Assembly: GCF_030463535.1 (NCBI RefSeq)
Contig: NC_132899.1
Coordinates: forward strand, 19,863,490 to 19,927,489
Direction: 5' to 3'
DNA length: 64,000 nt
Source of the DNA: Salminus brasiliensis
Lineage: Eukaryota; Chordata; Actinopteri; Characiformes; Bryconidae
Shown here: one piece after another, positions 37,001 to 47,731 of the stretch
Layout: every line of letters begins with the position of its first letter
Numbering within the stretch: position 1 is the stretch's first letter
Program-made: the position numbers and the translations under genes
The notes under the pieces: generated by a model
Told to the model about the DNA's origin: nothing
Database searches by the model: none
Seen by the model: only the letters and a program-made list of their open reading frames with translations

Positions 37001-37857
37001 CAGCCCCCGCTTTCTGTTTGCGGCTCTTTGGTCGAGCCTCATTATTGGCCGTCATCATCTGAGCATTGGCTCGTCTTTTCTGCTGCTTCTTGATCAGAAG
37101 TGTTCGCTGTTCATGCAAGCAGAATGTTACACCTCCATTTGTAACTCCCTCAACTGTGAGACCATGACGTCAACACATCTGATGTACATTACCAGTTTGT
37201 AGAATGGTCTGCATGATGCATCATATAATTTTCAGTAATTATTGTGTAATCAGTATTTGGACATCCTGAGGATAATTACTATTAATCTCTACAGATTTGT
37301 TTGATGTAAATACAATAACATGATGAGGGACCAAATGCTGCGTGGCCTTCAAATATATACTCTAACCATTACAACAGAAAGACTTCTGCACTACTGAATC
37401 ACAATTCTGAATTCTGAATGATGAATTATGAAATCTACAGAATTTTAACACCTGAGTGTAGATTGTTTACCATTTAATTTGGATACACTACATAAACAAA
37501 CTCTAGACAAGGGAACAGTCTCTACTCACCTGATTGTCAAGCTTCTGCTGGCGGATTTCTGGGTCCTCCATTTCTGTTGCTGAAAAGGTGGAGTGTCCTT
37601 ACTGAAATTACACAATCAGGAACGTCACTTCCAACAGCAATGGCACACAACAGTCATGCAAGCTCTTGAGGCATGATGAGTCTCTCAGCAACTGAAATAA
37701 AACGTATGTTTCATTCTCTCTCCTCCAGCTCCGTCTGACTTCTCCACCTGTGTATAACAGAAGGGAAAGAAGATTAGAGGAGATAATGTTCTTACACTCC
37801 GCGCAGCCCTGAGACGCCATGCAGAGACTTACAGTCATCACTGACATCAGAGGCCAT
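31053..37857 (-). CDS. Tubby family protein (TULP; TULP2/TUB/TULP1-like)
   Basis: Tubby proteins bind phosphoinositides and IFT-A and carry receptors into cilia. Thirteen exons join in frame: 37857-37833, 37579-37530, 37106-36950, 35826-35593, 35286-35170, 34973-34833, 34028-33862, 33477-33319, 33190-33078, 32989-32875, 32753-32655, 32380-32209 and 31186-31053. They give 560 residues. The N-terminus has the TUB-type QQKLDNQ motif. Residues about 30-297 are charged and low-complexity with a Lys-rich block. The tubby barrel runs from about 298 to the end, with [17 protein letters not shown], the residues that bind PI(4,5)P2 in TUB, and the C-terminus FDGKLACE. Both ends look like TUB/TULP1, but [12 protein letters not shown] and NKSPSWN recall TULP2, so I leave the symbol blank. 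Exon 1 (MASDVSDD) is inferred from splice phase; starting at 37571 instead would remove 11 residues. Confidence 0.88.
34383..34690 (+). mobile_element. Non-autonomous DNA transposon fragment (ATGGACAAAAGTATTGGG family)
   Basis: It starts GGCAAAAGTATCGGGACACC and continues with CTGCTTTTGTTGGAATAACT, GGATGGAGCA and GTTCATGTTTATCTGCTCCA. A second copy with the same order of words is at about 59.9-60.28 kb. No coding potential. It lies inside an intron of the tubby gene. Confidence 0.7.
36245..36415 (+). repeat. 73-bp tandem repeat, about 2.3 copies
   Basis: Units begin CTGCATCTACATCAACCA at 36245, 36318 and 36391, so the period is 73. Copies contain GGTCAAACTGCTTAA and CATGTAC. It is intronic in the tubby gene. 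Confidence 0.85.
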
Positions 37858-38849
37858 TCTGTTACTCTGCACTAACACAGTACTTACCCCAGGCCCATCC
37901 TTTATAAATGACCACACATCATTTAGTGTGTATATTACACAATACACTCACATAGGCTGTGCATTTCTATTCACATTTCACCTTTTGAAGGCCCAAGGTC
38001 CATGTATAGATCCAGGTTTACATTTCTCACAATTTTACCTGAAATCAGGCCGTTTGTTTTCTTCTTCATTATTGTCAATGTAAGCAATAATTACATACAC
38101 TGTTACATAATAAATGTTAGCAACTATCAGCCGAATCAAAATGCCAAGCTTTATATACTCGCCTCTTCAACCCTTGTGCTAACATTCATCAAAACAACTG
38201 TCTAAAGAGCTTAATATGACAGTAAAAAATGCACACAAGGCAGGGGGAGGTTATAAGAAGACAGTGAAGGTTATAAGAACACAAGAGTGTTATTAATACA
38301 TGGCAGTTCAGAGGAAATGTGGAGGTCATAATGAGATCTGGACGACCAAGAGAACTCTTGGAGATTGCTGCTGGTATGCTGGTAAGAAAGGCAAATCCAA
38401 ACCCCAATATGACCCTCAGGAACCTGCATGAAAGCTTAGCTGGGTTAGGAGGTGGTGCACCGTTCCACTGTGCAGCGTTGCTCACACAAACATCAAGGAA
38501 AGCTGATAGTGGTAGAAGATGAAATGATAGTAGAAGTGCTTTATGGTGATGTTTTAGAATGGTATGTTTGGAGAAAAATAACCTGTTTCATGAAATGAAC
38601 ACCTTGCCAACAGTGAAACAGCGGGTTTGGGTCTGGCATGCGTTGGGGTTGTATTTCTACCAATGGCAACATTGCATGGGTAACGGGTAAACGGATAATA
38701 TACTGTTTTAGGCTTATTCAGCATGTTTGCTACTTGTACATTTTTAAAAACGACAACCTGTGTGATTTGGTGAAGTGTGTGACAGCCTACCACAACGCGT
38801 GTGACGTTAAAGCGCAGGTAATGCCTCCTCACACACCTCCGCTCCGGTA
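37858..38849. other. Spacer between head-to-head tubby gene and snx11
   Basis: It contains a decayed Tc1-like element (about 38205-38720), then a short CG-richer stretch before the snx11 first exon. The two promoters diverge from this interval. Confidence 0.5.
38205..38720 (+). mobile_element. Decayed Tc1/mariner element between tubby gene and snx11
   Basis: Plus-strand fragments include RSGRPRELLEIA near 38335, VRKANPNPNMTL near 38385, VWRKN near 38567 and MRWGCISTNGNIAWVTG near 38638. These are colinear with a Tc1-like transposase including the region of the first and second catalytic Asp. It is frameshifted and lacks visible terminal repeats. It is colinear with the copy in stx4 intron 1. 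Confidence 0.7.
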
Positions 38850-39127
38850 GGTGGCGGAGCAGCCAGCGCCACTCGGGCTGAGGGTGATTGTTGTTGACGG
38901 CAGGAGGAGGAGGAGGATTGACGATGATGATGATAATAATGAGGAGGATTACGTTACGAAGCTCAATTCGGGGATGATAGTCGATTTTTATCTGTGGATG
39001 ATTTATAGCTTATCTGGTCTCTCTCTAGAGCTGCTGTACAGTGCTGTGCTGTCTAGACTGCGAGCGCTTTCCTCGAGGGAGCCGCGATGCTGTAGAAATG
39101 TCGATGTCTGCTGGTGTGTTGATGAAG
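38850..39127 (+). other. snx11: Probable snx11 non-coding first exon
   Basis: CG-rich segment ending in a good donor (GAAG|GTAACG at 39128). It would splice to the acceptor at 40113. The open frame here has no recognisable domain, and one ATG near the start is not needed for SNX11. Confidence 0.5.
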
Positions 39128-39759
39128 GTAACGTTGGCTTTCGCTACCCAGCGCTGTTTTCCTGTTCACTAACAGCTACTGTCTGGTGTTTCTCCAGCTC
39201 CAACATCTCTAACAGCCTGCTGGAGTAGCTAAAAACTGAGGGTTTGGTAAAGCTGACAGGTCAATCAATAGTTTGTCTGGAGTGCGGTGTGTATTATTAC
39301 AGGGGAGATAGCTAAATGTAGGAAGTCAATATTTGTCCTATAGTTCATTCATCAGGTGAAGCAAAGGAGGTAAATAAGCATTCTTCATTTTCAGACGCTA
39401 TGCTGTAGCTTGAATGGTGTGTTTCCCTAAGCAGGTCACTTGGGCTACTCTCTCTATGACCTGGGACATTGTTCAATCCCTTTGGTAAACAACACTGACA
39501 TGGTGGAGCACTAGCCAAGTAATGGCTGCGTCACCCATTAGTGTTCATATCTAACGTTGGGCTCATGTGTTCTCTGAACATGTGAAAGTATCAAAACAGT
39601 GAGTATGATCATCTTAATTCATCATATCTAATGTAATCTAACTCATCAGTCATCATTTGGTGCCTGTAATGTGTTCATCCAAGGTGTAGCTGTTCAATCA
39701 AACCAAGTCCTGCTGGGCTTTTCCTTCTGATACTGAATGTAGGTGTTGGGTTAATGAAT

Positions 39760-39806
39760 GGGGAGGGGAGGGGAGGGGAGGGGGGAGGGGAGGGGGGATC
39801 TGGGGG
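39760..39806 (+). repeat. snx11: G-rich (GGGGA)n tract
   Basis: At least seven runs of four or more G separated by single A, ending with a further G5. It lies in snx11 intron 1 on the transcribed-identical strand. Confidence 0.9.
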
Positions 39807-40144
39807 CTTGAGGCAAAGGTTAAAAGCAGCAGTTTGTTTAAGCTGTTCATTTCTTCTCTGAACTGAGCGCTGAGCGATCAGCACGCTGTAGAGATGCTTC
39901 CTTGTGTGGATCTAGAGAGGGATTTCCCCCTTAATATATTTATCAGGGGATTCCTTGGGCTTCTCCAATTCAGGCAGAATCAAAAGGCAAAAGAGAAATG
40001 CCTGTGAGTAAAGGAACCTACATGGTGCTGCCAAAAGAGGACAACCCCACTGCACTGGAAGACTGTTAATCCAACAATTAATCCCTGCTCTTCTTCTCTT
40101 CTTCGTTCCACAGATGTCCTATATGCTGGTTCAGCTTCAGTAGG

Positions 40145-43100
40145 ATGATCAAAAGTCAAGAAGCTGTAAGACTCCTCTTTTTTGCCCTCTGTTTTTTCAT
40201 ATAATTGCTGCTCTTTGTACTGTGTGAGAGAATGGACCAGTGGACATTTTGAAAAAATTAACCTTTCAAGCCTTTTAAAATATTACAGATTGTTTTGGAT
40301 ATATACTGTCAGTATTTGATTGATAAGGGCTTAGACAGTTCACATTAAACAATATCTCAAAAAGCACTATTATTGAATGTTCGACAGTTTTTAATTTTCT
40401 TATATTTCAGTGAGTAGAATTTCCCTGCTAGAATCTTGATCGAGCCACATGATTTACATTTTTAAACAGGCATCTAGTCTGGGGTGCCTCATAGATTAGA
40501 TACAGTGCTGAAATGGTCCATCACAAAACATCATTAAAGATCTTGGGTATTATAAGCTGAGTGTGAACCAGCTTCCACACACATGTATTACTACTGCTCA
40601 GCAAAAAAAAGGAGGAATGCACTGATATGAGAATTGTGGGGCTGATGCTCATATCCAATATGTTTCACATACACAGACGCTTATGCCGATGTTGATATTT
40701 ACACATCTATATAAATGTAGAACTTGGGCGTGGATACGCAGGGTTTAACATACGTTTTTTTTGGTTGTTAGCAGGAATTCATTGCTGTGAGGGTTCAGGA
40801 TCCTCGGGTAATGAATGAAGGATCATGGAACTCGTATGTGGACTTCAAGATTTTTCTTCATGTAAGTCGTTCTGGCAAAAGGTTTATTAAAATGGTTAGC
40901 TTTTAACTATTTGCAGTGTAATGTGAAAGTTATACTTGAACAGTTTATTTTTCTTATTTATTTATTTAAAAAACATGTTGGTGATGTTCTCTGCCTCTCT
41001 GTCCCAAGACTAACAGCAAGGCATTCACTGCTAAAACCTCCTGTGTGCGCCGCCGATACAGTGAGTTTGTGTGGCTGAGGAGGAAACTGCAGAAGAATGC
41101 TGGCCTTGTGTAAGTGATGCTGTATCTGAAACTGAAATTAGTGGTGGTGTTTAATATTTAAAAAGGTATTAATTATGGATCCACAGAAAAGAAAATATGC
41201 TTTATAGTCTGTTATATCTCACAGAAGAAAGTTCAGCAGATTATTGAACAGATCCAAACAGAAGGATCTGCATATTTGTATTAAAATGGCTTTCTTTGTC
41301 ACACAGACCTGTTCCTGACCTCCCTGGGAAATCAATGTTTTCTTTTAACAACACAGAATTCATTGAAAAAAGGAGAAAGGGTCTACAGAGGTTCCTCGAC
41401 AAGTCAGTAGCATTATCTTAATCTAATCTTCATATGGTAGATTTAAAGCTATGAAACCGTGCAGTGTGATTCTAATCATATTTTATGGAAGTTACAAAAA
41501 GAAAAGAAGTGAGCAGTGTTGAAGAAAGTTAAATTGCACTTCTGTGGTTTGTTGCTTTTTCCTTATCACAAGTGACAAGTAAGCTCTGATGAGTGATTTC
41601 CTTTAAGCCTTTGAGAAGTCCATGCTGTATCAGAACAAATATTGAAAAGAAGGTTGCGATGGAAAAAAGGTTGTTTAGAATTGCTCATGTTTGCAAAATA
41701 CTTATTTCACTAACGTCAGCCTTGTTCCTTATTCTGAAGTTGTGCAAAGTCACTTCTTGTGGTCACTGTGGGGCACGCCATCATTTAATCTGACGTCGTC
41801 TTTGCACAACAGGGTGGTGCACATGACCGTGTGTCTGTCAGACAGCCAGCTTCATCTGTTCCTGCAGACTCAGCTTCCTGTAGGCCACATTGAGGATTGT
41901 GTGCAGGGACACACTCCATACAGTGTGACTGATGCCATTCTGACCTACGCCTCCTCCAACCGTGGCTGGGCTCAAGAGGAAGAGGACGTGTCATCGCAGC
42001 CATGCCCAACTCCAGTTTCGTATGAATCAATGGAGAGGTGGGGATGGGAATTAAGTGTAATATTAGGAGAGCACAGTATATTGGTGACTTATGTATTATT
42101 TACTAAACAGGAAAATGCCATTATAATCAGTCTGAGACTGGAATCACAGCAGTTTATTACAAATGACTTGTACTCATTGATGTATTTATAGTCTCTGAGT
42201 ATGGGCGTTTCTGCTCGCTGAAAAACACCACCACCACCACCACCCCACACACAAAGACTGTTATGTGTGTTTTTAAGTGTAACACACACAGTGGGTAAAA
42301 GAAGTATTAAACACGTCACCAATTTTCTAAGTAAATATATTTCTAAAGGTAGGTAAGGACCCATCCAATCCACACCATATGTAACCATAACCATAGATGT
42401 CCATAAATGATTTCTTGTATGGCACCTTTGTATTCTTTTTATAGGCCATCAGAAGGGTGCCTTATTATGGCCATCCCCTCCCTTGTGGGTATAGATTAGT
42501 TTCAGTGTCAGATCTTTAGACAGTGTCTAAAGTAGCCCATGTTTGAAAAATACAAGCATTGAAAAGTAAGCTCAGTTGGTGCAGTTGGTGACCTGCCTCA
42601 GGCATGATTTGCTTATCATGCTCATTTGCTAATGATCTGATACCTTGTAAAACAGACCACAGAGAGATTAATGGAGTGCCCAAATAGGGTGCCTTTTCTC
42701 TGGAAAACTATTTTCCATAGTTTATGTACATTTGCAAAATTCCAAAAACCCAAAATTCCAATTCCATAAATTCTGCATTGGTGTATCCAAAACAACAATA
42801 CAGCAAATATTGAAAGTAATCTTTCATTTAAGCCATCTTATGTTCTTTTTTTTCCAGCAGCCCTTCTCCCCACATTCCCACTTCACAATGTGAAGGAGCT
42901 GCCAGTGCACCGAAGGTGGACACCACTGACCTCCACTCTGTAGAGCTAAGAGTATGTGAAGCAGACGCCGCTGAAGATAATGCAGCTCATAGAGACGGGC
43001 GGGAGCAAAGAATAAAGGAAGAGGAGAGCTGTGGCAACCTGGTGGTGGAGGTCCACCACCATCCTAGTTTTTATTTGGAAGAGGAAGAGGAAGACACTAA

Positions 43101-43281
43101 TGAAGAGGTTGATCTTGGCGTGCCAGAGATGGCAACACAAACACAAGACAACACAGAAGAACTGAGTGCAGATACAACCTCACAGGTACACAGTGCAGCA
43201 GACAGGTCTCAGCCAAAACATGTAGTTAGTAATGACACGTGGGTCAGCTTTTTTTTTAACCACACCCAGCCACAGTTCTGA
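40145..43281 (+). CDS. snx11: Sorting nexin 11
   Basis: SNX11 is an endosomal phox-homology protein that binds PI3P and PI(3,5)P2 and affects receptor sorting to lysosomes. Six coding exons join in frame: 40145-40165, 40775-40861, 41009-41109, 41307-41402, 41813-42037 and 42861-43281. They give 316 residues (317 if the other NAGNAG acceptor is used). The PX domain runs from about 9 to 125, with the phosphoinositide motif RRRYSEF (Arg50-Phe56) and PVPDLPGK. The SNX10/11-type extension continues through [16 protein letters not shown]. The C-terminal tail is acidic ([16 protein letters not shown]) and probably disordered. SNX10 is the nearest alternative, but [21 protein letters not shown] and synteny with 17q21 genes fit SNX11. 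The start at 40145 is chosen because the earlier ATG at 40114 stops after nine codons. Confidence 0.94.
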
Positions 43282-43981
43282 GGAGCAGACATGCTCGGGA
43301 CAAACATTCAGATGCTTCTTAAAGGTGACAACACAAATATTTGATGGTTTCACTTTGGCCATTTATTAACCTGCAGTTCCTTCAACTAGGCGCTCGTAAG
43401 CCTCAGCTCTTCAGTTTCCAAGTCATCCTATCAGTGCCTATCACTAGGAGCTACAAGGAGGACCAAAATAAAAGCATGTCATAGAAATGACTTGGTGTAT
43501 TCTGTGGGAGTGAGTGAGACAGACCAGTCCATTGTAAGCTATACTTGTCATCAAGGATGACTGTGTTTTGCTGAAGTGCTGAGTCGCTCCCAGAAGAAAG
43601 TGCTCTGGCCAGAATAGAAATGAATTCCAGAAAGTCCCTGATGAAGAGTAGAGCAATCTTAAAAATAGGTGGCACTAAAGGATATAAAGCTGGACAACAC
43701 TGTCAGTTTAAATATGATCATGCGATGGACAGTTATATTACACTATATTACATGTTGCAGTTGCTATATTCGTACTCTGTGTTCTTCTGTAGTAACTGTT
43801 GCCAGGTTGGACAAGTGCTAATACAAAAAAATCTAATTTGATCAAATAAAGAATAGTATATGCCTCAATTTTGAGAGGGTTGGCACTTTCAGCTGATCTT
43901 GTGTATGAGTGTAAAAGGTGACAGTGCTAGGGTAGACTCAAGATAATAAAAAGCAGGTTTTTAAGCTGTAGCAGTGAGCGG

Positions 43982-43983
<2 letters not shown>
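43282..43983 (+). other. snx11: snx11 3' UTR (minimum extent)
   Basis: AATAAA at 43845-43850 is the first polyadenylation signal after the stop. No other exon is visible. A longer 3' UTR reaching the AATAAA near 46684 is possible but unproven. Confidence 0.45.

Positions 43984-43986
<3 letters not shown>

Positions 43987-44074
<88 letters not shown>
43987..44074 (+). repeat. (AT)44 microsatellite
   Basis: Uninterrupted AT dinucleotides for about 88 bases, downstream of snx11. It can extrude as a cruciform and is likely to be polymorphic. Confidence 0.97.
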
Positions 44075-44076
<2 letters not shown>

Positions 44077-47000
44077 GTATAAACAGCCTACAAAATAAAG
44101 ATCATTTTAATTATCTAAAAAAAATCTAATATACATTTATAAAACACTACATTTATATATGTTCAGTTATTTTTGCTTTAGGTTTTAATTAGAATTTTTT
44201 TTTTGTGCTGATGTTCTGCTTGGTCTGCCTGCTTGTCCTTCGTAAATGTTCCTGCAGAAGAACGTAGTAGTACGCAGATAGTTCACTTGCAATACTGGTC
44301 ATAGTGTCTTAGAAACTCATCAGTAATGTGTCAATAATGGACCAAAGAACGACCACATCGATTTGCACCATCTTGGCAAATTATTTCCTTCTCCTGCATT
44401 ACATGAACACACTGACTCTTCAAAACACACACAGATACATTCCTCAGAAATGAGGGGAAAAAAAAAAAAAGACTGCTGTGAGTGGCTGGGGGGCTTGTTT
44501 ACGTATAGAAGCCATCATTACTGCAACAGCTAATACTGCAGTCGTGCTTAGTGAATGCCATATTGTACATCTACTCATTCATGCAGTTATCTAATCAGCC
44601 AATCATGTGGCAGCTCTGCAGTGTATACAGTCACACAGATATGGGTCAGTGGCGTCAGATAATGGTCACATCAGAATGGGGAAATCATGTGATTTCAGTG
44701 ATTTGGAATGAAATAGGAACAATGGGGAAAGGTGCGCCGTTACTCAAGATGGGGCGCTAGTCTGATTGTGGTCGGTCTGTAAATCCTGCAGGACCTTAAA
44801 GAGAAGGGGGTTGAGATAAATTTGAACAGTATTCAGATATGCTAACTTACGCAAGTACTACTGACATAGATGCACCTGCCTTTCACTCCGATTAACAAGC
44901 GTGAGGAGAAAGAGGTATAGTTACACTGGAAATGTGCCAGCTTACAGTTGATCTCCAGGCTTTCAAATAGCGCACACCATGTCACAGACAGAGAGTCCTA
45001 CTGTACTGTGGTGCTTTTCTTCTATTTGTGAGTTGTTTTACTGCGTTGGCTACTGATTTTTCACTGCACTGAAAATTTGCTACTGGAAGAGATGTCCGAC
45101 AACCGCTGAGTGTACAAAACAATATGGATGGCTGAGTTAGCAGATGAATCCAGGGCTGATGAATCCTGGTTTCATTTGCCTTTGGTTAGAGTCTCTTTGT
45201 TCCAGGGACGTTATGTCAACAACTGCAATGCGTCACTTCTGCATCTGGAATGGTCGTCCACCAATAAGCAAACATTCAGCCAGGGGCTGGTCAGCATTGT
45301 ATATAATGGTTTATTGATGGAAAAGTGAACGTGTGCAGAGAGAAAGCTTGCCTTTCAACTATTGAAAAGTAGAGCATTTCTGGAAGATGTTGTTCTGCAA
45401 AACCCAAAAACATGATCTGCAGAATGCTTAGGTGACGCTGACCTACTGCACTAAGATCTGCATGTCAAAATATCCAAGATCAGCCCTGCTCTTTTTCCAT
45501 GTAAACTGAGGTTCTTCTGGGGTTGCAGTGGTGGTAATGAAGTGCTAAGAAAGCATCCGTCATGTTTTTACACTCAGCTTGTTTTTGTATTTAAGCTTGT
45601 ATTCTACTACTGCAAGACTGCCCGTTTACAGGAGCTGTGTTACTCTGGCCTATTTGAAACCGATGAGGGTTTCATTGTGCACGGAGTGAAAACGTCTACA
45701 GCTCAAAATAAACACAAAAAAATGACAACCTTGATAAAACGATTGGTTGAGCATTGCAGATGTGAGCTGCTGAGGTGGGCCGCGTCTTCTCTGTTACACA
45801 AGGAGGTCCAATTGAACATCTGTATGATGAACACCCAAGCATGTCGAGATGCTGCCCAGTGCCATGACAGTGCTTTGGGTGTTTTTTTTTTTTTTTTAAA
45901 AACTCTTCCCACCTCCAAATTTGTTAAAACAAGACAAAAATGCATGTGTGTTTCTACTGTTGCAGGATTTCTTCATCAGCTTTAGTCACATGAGCAGAGC
46001 CACGTCACTCTGTGAAGGAAAGTGCATGAGTGCAGTTCTCACTGATAAAGGCTGTAGGATCACTTCTACCAAGCAAACAGAGAGAAGTATCCAGCACACA
46101 GGGTTCATGGTGTAAATAGGGATGCAGTTCTAATCTGTTCTAAAGTTGCACTAAAGTTCTGGGAATTATTTTATTTTATTTATTTATTTTTTCTCTAACG
46201 ATTGACCATCAGTCTGTCTCACAAACGCTGCTTATAATTGTGATCATGGGACCTGGGAAACACTGACAGAACACTCAACTCCTCAAAGGGAACTGATATT
46301 TTTCTTCTTTTCTCCACGTTAAAACAGGGCTAGAACTTTATATGATTTTTAGTAGCTAGTTTGCGACATGCCTTCTCCTTTAAATGGTATGCTGTGTTTG
46401 CCAGAAATGGTGTTTCTATGGTTTACAGAGATTTTCAGGAAGAGCTTTCAAGCAGGGATGGTTTAGGTGAGGATGCAAAATAGCTCCTATTTAGTTTTAT
46501 GTGCAGCTGTATATTTTTTGTTCTGAACCGATGTTGCGGTTTTTACTTTTAGTTGAACTGTGGTTTAAATACATGAAAGTACTTAATTTTATTTTAATAT
46601 ATTAAACAAGGATGTGAAAGGGCCGAACATATGCACTGACCCTCAAAGCTGTACATGTAATTATTAATGTTCTTACTAATGACAAATAAAACATAAGAAG
46701 AAAGAAAAATAACCTGCTTGAATACTGTTTGTGTGTGTTTAACCCTCAGGATTGGGTGTACGTCCCCATGGTTGGGGGTCCCTCGGCTTTAAGGCCATAT
46801 ATGTAAAAATAATTTCAGTTGACAATGAAAACCTAAAATCATTTTTAACAAAAAAGGTGTATACATTTGAAAAGATGAGCTGTAAAGACCATAAAATATG
46901 ACATGTTACAGTCTTGTCCCTTGGCAAAGGACAGATTTTGTTGATTTTCTTGGTAAAAAAAAAAGGTGAATAAATCAAAAGCTAACATTTGTAAATGTAA

Positions 47001-47150
47001 AATGTGAACATGAGCTGCACGTTTTAACACAACGCTCTTATTTCTGCACATTGGGGACCACTGCGCTACTAGTGGCCTACGAAGCTTTTAGGGAACATGC
47101 TCAGTTCACTATGCATGTAGCAGCTGTACTCCAGAGCAAACGCATTCCAA
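44075..47150. other. Long spacer between snx11 and arsg
   Basis: The genes are convergent. There are a few open frames up to 147 codons on the plus strand (45542-45985), which spans a T-run and shows no motif or splice context, so I do not call it. AATAAA near 46684 could end a long snx11 transcript. Confidence 0.4.
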
Positions 47151-47154
47151 ATCG

Positions 47155-47295
47155 GTGGTCACCAACCCTCCTGCTGAAGATCTGCTTTCCTGCAGGGCTC
47201 ACCTTAAACCCAAATCTAATCTAATTCAGCTACTGAAGCAATGAGTGAATAGGGTTAGAGCTAAAGTCTGCTGTAAGGTAGAGCTCTAGGGGCTG
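47155..47295 (+). mobile_element. Short interspersed DNA-transposon-like repeat
   Basis: GGTCACCAACCCTCCTGCTG followed by AGATCTGCTTTCCTGCAGGG and later AATCTAATCTAATTCAGCTA is the layout of a common fish repeat (lost-ending 'accaaccctgttcctggagatct' family). No inverted partner end is visible. A relative lies at about 53745-53875. Confidence 0.45.
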
Positions 47296-47731
47296 GTTAA
47301 ACAAGCCGGTTTTGTGGCTCGGACTGACACTCCTTTGTTTGCTTAGGGTGTGTTAAACTTTTCTGTCCCTTTGACTTGAGTTACGTTAATGAAATGAGTT
47401 ACGTTAATGAGTAAATATTCTTTTCACAAATTTTATACTGTTTAAATTTTAATAATAAAAGAAAAAAACAGTAATATCCTTTTAAATATAAAAATATATC
47501 TACGGACCATAAAACAAGGCAGCTTAATAATAATTTAAAAAACATTCTTTTAGTCTTTCTCTTAATGTTGGCTTTCTCATCTGTAACGTTACCTTTGATA
47601 TATTCAAACTACTACATATTAAACATGCTATGGCATTCACAGCTGATGTCATGGAACACATGTGGCTTAATATTTGAGCTGTCTGGTCAAAACATTTGGT
47701 TGATAGTTAAGCAGATAAGCAGTCGCAGGGC

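Noticed and set aside
38851-39228. 125-codon open frame starting MAEQPAPLGL
   Set aside because: It runs through the predicted snx11 first-exon donor into the intron and shows no domain; more likely 5' UTR.
45542-45985. 147-codon plus-strand open frame
   Set aside because: Crosses a T-run, has no recognisable domain or splice signals, and lies in a region that may be snx11 3' UTR or spacer.
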